Positions 4,913 through 5,837 of a DNA stretch of 5,837 nt are shown here, in pieces (positions within the stretch are counted from its first letter, which is position 1; every line of letters begins with the position of its first letter). The DNA is from Nostoc cf. edaphicum LEGE 07299 (GTDB lineage: Bacteria; Cyanobacteriota; Cyanobacteriia; Cyanobacteriales; Nostocaceae), in NCBI RefSeq assembly GCF_015207245.1, contig NZ_JADEXF010000272.1, forward strand, positions 1 to 5,837, written 5' to 3'. The position numbers and the translations under genes were made by a program. The notes beneath the pieces are model-generated. The model made no database searches. It saw only the letters and a list, made by a program, of their open reading frames with translations, and was not told the DNA's origin.

Positions 4913-5256
4913 GTATAAAAGACTCGTTCACGAGTATCAAAGGCTCGTCGTCGAGTATAAAAGACTCGTTCACGAGTATAAAAGACTCGTCGCCGAGTAT
5001 AAAAGGCTCGTCGTCGAGTATAAAAGGCTCGTTCACGAGTATCAAAGACTCGTCGCCGAGTATAAAAGGCTCGTTCACGAGTATCAAAGACTCATCGCCG
5101 AGTATAAAAGACTCGTTCACGAGTATTAAAGACTCATCGCCGAATATAAAAGACTCATTTACGAGTATTACTCCCTTGCTGCTTGTTCGCCGTCAGGTGT
5201 TTCCGCTAGAATACCTAGATTTTTTTAATAATTGCGATCGCGCAGCGTCTCGTTAG
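4909..5256 (+). CDS. Possible heptapeptide-repeat ORF overlapping the recQ stop
   Basis: An ATG at 4909 overlaps the recQ TGA as ATGA, and the frame is open for 115 aa. Residues 2-85 are twelve seven-residue repeats of the form S-I-K-(D/G)-S-(F/S)-(T/P/S), low complexity and serine-rich, with no predicted membrane segment. About 30 unrelated residues follow, and the last few are encoded by the dispersed repeat at 5234-5266. In favour of coding: base 7 varies only among the three Ile codons and base 16 only between Ser codons. Against: the frame is open simply because a stop-free 21-mer was copied, the complementary strand is also open, and the tail does not look like a protein. Most likely not a functional gene, but the overlap with recQ makes translation plausible. 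Confidence 0.25.
   Translation: MSIKDSFTSIKGSSSSIKDSFTSIKDSSPSIKGSSSSIKGSFTSIKDSSPSIKGSFTSIKDSSPSIKDSFTSIKDSSPNIKDSFTSITPLLLVRRQVFPLEYLDFFNNCDRAASR
4911..5170. repeat. Tandem array of twelve 21-bp units plus an 8-bp partial
   Basis: Units start at 4911 and every 21 bases to 5142, with a partial GAGTATTA at 5163-5170. Each unit is GAGTATAAAAGACTC followed by six bases, mostly GTTCAC, GTCGCC or GTCGTC. Variation is confined to base 7 (A/C/T), base 12 (A/G), base 16 (G/A), the last six, and one GAA in unit 12. Within a unit GAGT and ACTC are inverted. Across each junction CTCG-N4-CGAG forms a small hairpin; the base-12 change keeps pairing (A-T or G-T), while the G-to-A change at base 16 in units 9, 11 and 12 shortens it. 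Units 6-12 tend to alternate TTCAC and TCGCC types, suggesting growth by a 42-bp pair. 21 bp is two helical turns, so all dyads face one side. The function is unknown. Confidence 0.95.
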
Positions 5257-5266
5257 AGAAGGACGC
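5234..5266. repeat. HIP1-headed short dispersed repeat with hairpin
   Basis: The palindrome GCGATCGC (5234-5241) is followed by GCGTC (5245-5249) and GACGC (5262-5266), which are inverted around TCGTTAGAGAAG; inside, TCTC and GAGA can also pair. The style GCGCAGCGTCTCGT.AGAGAAG is a common dispersed element of Nostoc-like genomes, recognised from memory. The surrounding gap 5171-5427 otherwise shows a C-rich tract (5324-5338) and the two inverted repeats before the peptidase gene. Confidence 0.5.
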
Positions 5267-5356
5267 AAAGGAAAAGATGGATAATCTTATCACGCGACAG
5301 GGAATAAGTTAAAACTTTTTTCTTTCCCCTGCTCCCCTAAATATTCTCCAGCTAGG

Positions 5357-5374
5357 TTCATCCAATAGGATGAA
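5357..5374. promoter_or_regulatory. Perfect 7-bp hairpin upstream of the S9 peptidase
   Basis: TTCATCC (5357-5363), loop AATA, GGATGAA (5368-5374). It lies 54 bases before the ATG and shares its last base with a second dyad. It could be an operator or a leader hairpin. No T-run follows, so it is not an intrinsic terminator. Confidence 0.4.
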
Positions 5375-5401
5375 TTGTCATTTTCACCACCAAGTGACAA
5401 T
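5374..5401. promoter_or_regulatory. Second perfect dyad upstream of the S9 peptidase
   Basis: ATTGTCA (5374-5380) and TGACAAT (5395-5401) are exact inverted copies around 14 bases, giving a 21-base centre-to-centre spacing that suits a dimeric regulator. TTGTCA (5375-5380) also resembles a -35 box, with a weak AATAAG at 5399-5404 as -10, so the dyad may straddle the promoter. This is an inference only. Confidence 0.4.
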
Positions 5402-5427
5402 AAGGTAGTCAAGTAGAGGATAAAAAT

Positions 5428-5837
5428 ATGTCATCTGCTCAAGCGCCCTCCCTACCAACGTTGATTCCGCGCGAAATTCTGTTTGGGAATCCCGAAAAAA
5501 CTAGCCCACAACTCTCCCCTGATGGCAAGTACTTGGCATATATCGCCCCTGATGAGAAAAATGTCTTGCAGGTATGGTTGCGAACTATAGGACAAGAAGA
5601 CGACCAGATATTAACTGCCGACAAAAAGCGCGGTATCCGCATTTTCTTCTGGACTTATAACGCCGACCAGTTGATTTATATGCAAGACTCGGATGGTGAC
5701 GAGAACTTTCATCTCCACTTAGTTAATATTCACTCCAAAATTGTGCGTGACTTAACGCCATTCCAAGGTGTAAAAGCAGAACTCGTGGAACTGGAACCAA
5801 AATTTCCAGATGATATGCACTTTACACAGATGAAGGA
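5428..5837 (+). CDS. S9-family (prolyl oligopeptidase-type) peptidase, N-terminal part
   Basis: The start ATG 5428 is preceded by AGAGGA (5415-5420) at good spacing. The frame is open for 136 codons and runs off the window. The visible part reads LIPREILFGNPEKTSPQLSP, DGKYLAYIAPDEKNVLQVWL, FFWTYNADQLIYMQDSDGDE, NFHLHLVNIHSKIVRDLTPF. This is the beta-propeller entry typical of S9C-type acylaminoacyl/dipeptidyl peptidases: repeated 'SPDGK..AY' and 'W..D...IY..D.DGDEN.HL' blades. In this family the propeller gates a C-terminal alpha/beta-hydrolase domain with a Ser-Asp-His triad, which lies outside the window, so activity cannot be checked. No signal peptide is seen, so it is probably cytosolic. 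The last residues (FPDDMHFTQMK) fit the family less well than what precedes them; an error or divergence near the edge cannot be judged. Confidence 0.9.
   Translation, partial: MSSAQAPSLPTLIPREILFGNPEKTSPQLSPDGKYLAYIAPDEKNVLQVWLRTIGQEDDQILTADKKRGIRIFFWTYNADQLIYMQDSDGDENFHLHLVNIHSKIVRDLTPFQGVKAELVELEPKFPDDMHFTQMK

Noticed and set aside
4872..5120. Minus-strand ORF with S-F-I-L-V-N-E repeats over the array
   Set aside because: A stop-free repeat whose length is a multiple of three stays open on both strands. It runs antisense into recQ and has no ribosome site or non-repeat domain.
4845..5129. Coiled-coil-like E-Y-K-R-L-V-H heptad ORF through the array
   Set aside because: It has no start outside recQ coding sequence, and the frame is cut by TAA in unit 11. 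Base 7 changes are non-synonymous in it (K/Q/stop). It is a by-product of the 21-bp repeat.
4911..5170. CRISPR array
   Set aside because: The units are head-to-tail with no unique spacers. The period of 21 is too short, and no cas genes are present.
5301..5321. Intrinsic terminator from AAGTTAAAACTT plus a T-run
   Set aside because: The stem is only four or five A/T-rich pairs with a two- to four-base loop. It is too weak to claim, although the T6 run is real.
5439..5642. Minus-strand ORF inside the S9 peptidase
   Set aside because: It is a shadow of the well-supported plus-strand peptidase gene.

Overview
The window looks like chromosomal DNA of a filamentous, Nostoc-like cyanobacterium. 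The evidence is AT-leaning coding sequence, three copies of the HIP1 octamer GCGATCGC (980-987, 4585-4592, 5234-5241), short dispersed repeats of the kind common in Nostocales intergenic DNA, and proteins that read as cyanobacterial throughout. It is a patchwork of small accessory genes and gene remnants rather than one large operon.

Layout, left to right. A GNAT acetyltransferase (about 72-578, +) ends in a small GAAA-loop hairpin. After a 230-base gap with a plausible sigma-70-type promoter comes a SnoaL/NTF2-like protein resembling plant 'pathogen-related protein' (809-1489, +). From 1490 to 2268 there is no intact gene. This stretch holds a 14-bp-arm inverted repeat, a perfect 12-bp palindrome and, on the minus strand, the decayed and internally deleted remnant of a NACHT-type NTPase (1635 to about 2086), followed by an unassigned segment. 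Then comes a ParD/ParE-type toxin-antitoxin pair (2269-2815, +) with an intact antitoxin. The toxin is split by a -1 frameshift that falls exactly on a canonical slippery heptamer. A short dispersed repeat separates it from a second, unrelated GNAT acetyltransferase on the minus strand (2875-3312).

Divergent from that gene is a short RecQ-family helicase (3467-4912, +). All helicase motifs are present, and its zinc-binding cysteines lie at the extreme C-terminus, with an unusual stretch before them. The recQ stop codon is embedded in the start of a tandem array of twelve 21-bp units (4911-5162). Each unit junction is a small inverted repeat, and one frame is open across the whole array, starting with an ATGA overlap with recQ. 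After another dispersed repeat and two perfect inverted repeats, the window ends inside the N-terminal beta-propeller of an S9-family (prolyl oligopeptidase-type) peptidase (5428 to the edge, +).

No multi-gene pathway is visible. The only tightly coupled pair is parD/parE. The strongest leads are the toxin frameshift at a slippery site, the 21-bp array fused to the end of recQ, and the altered C-terminal architecture of RecQ. I do not see convincing evidence for a wholly new multi-gene system.
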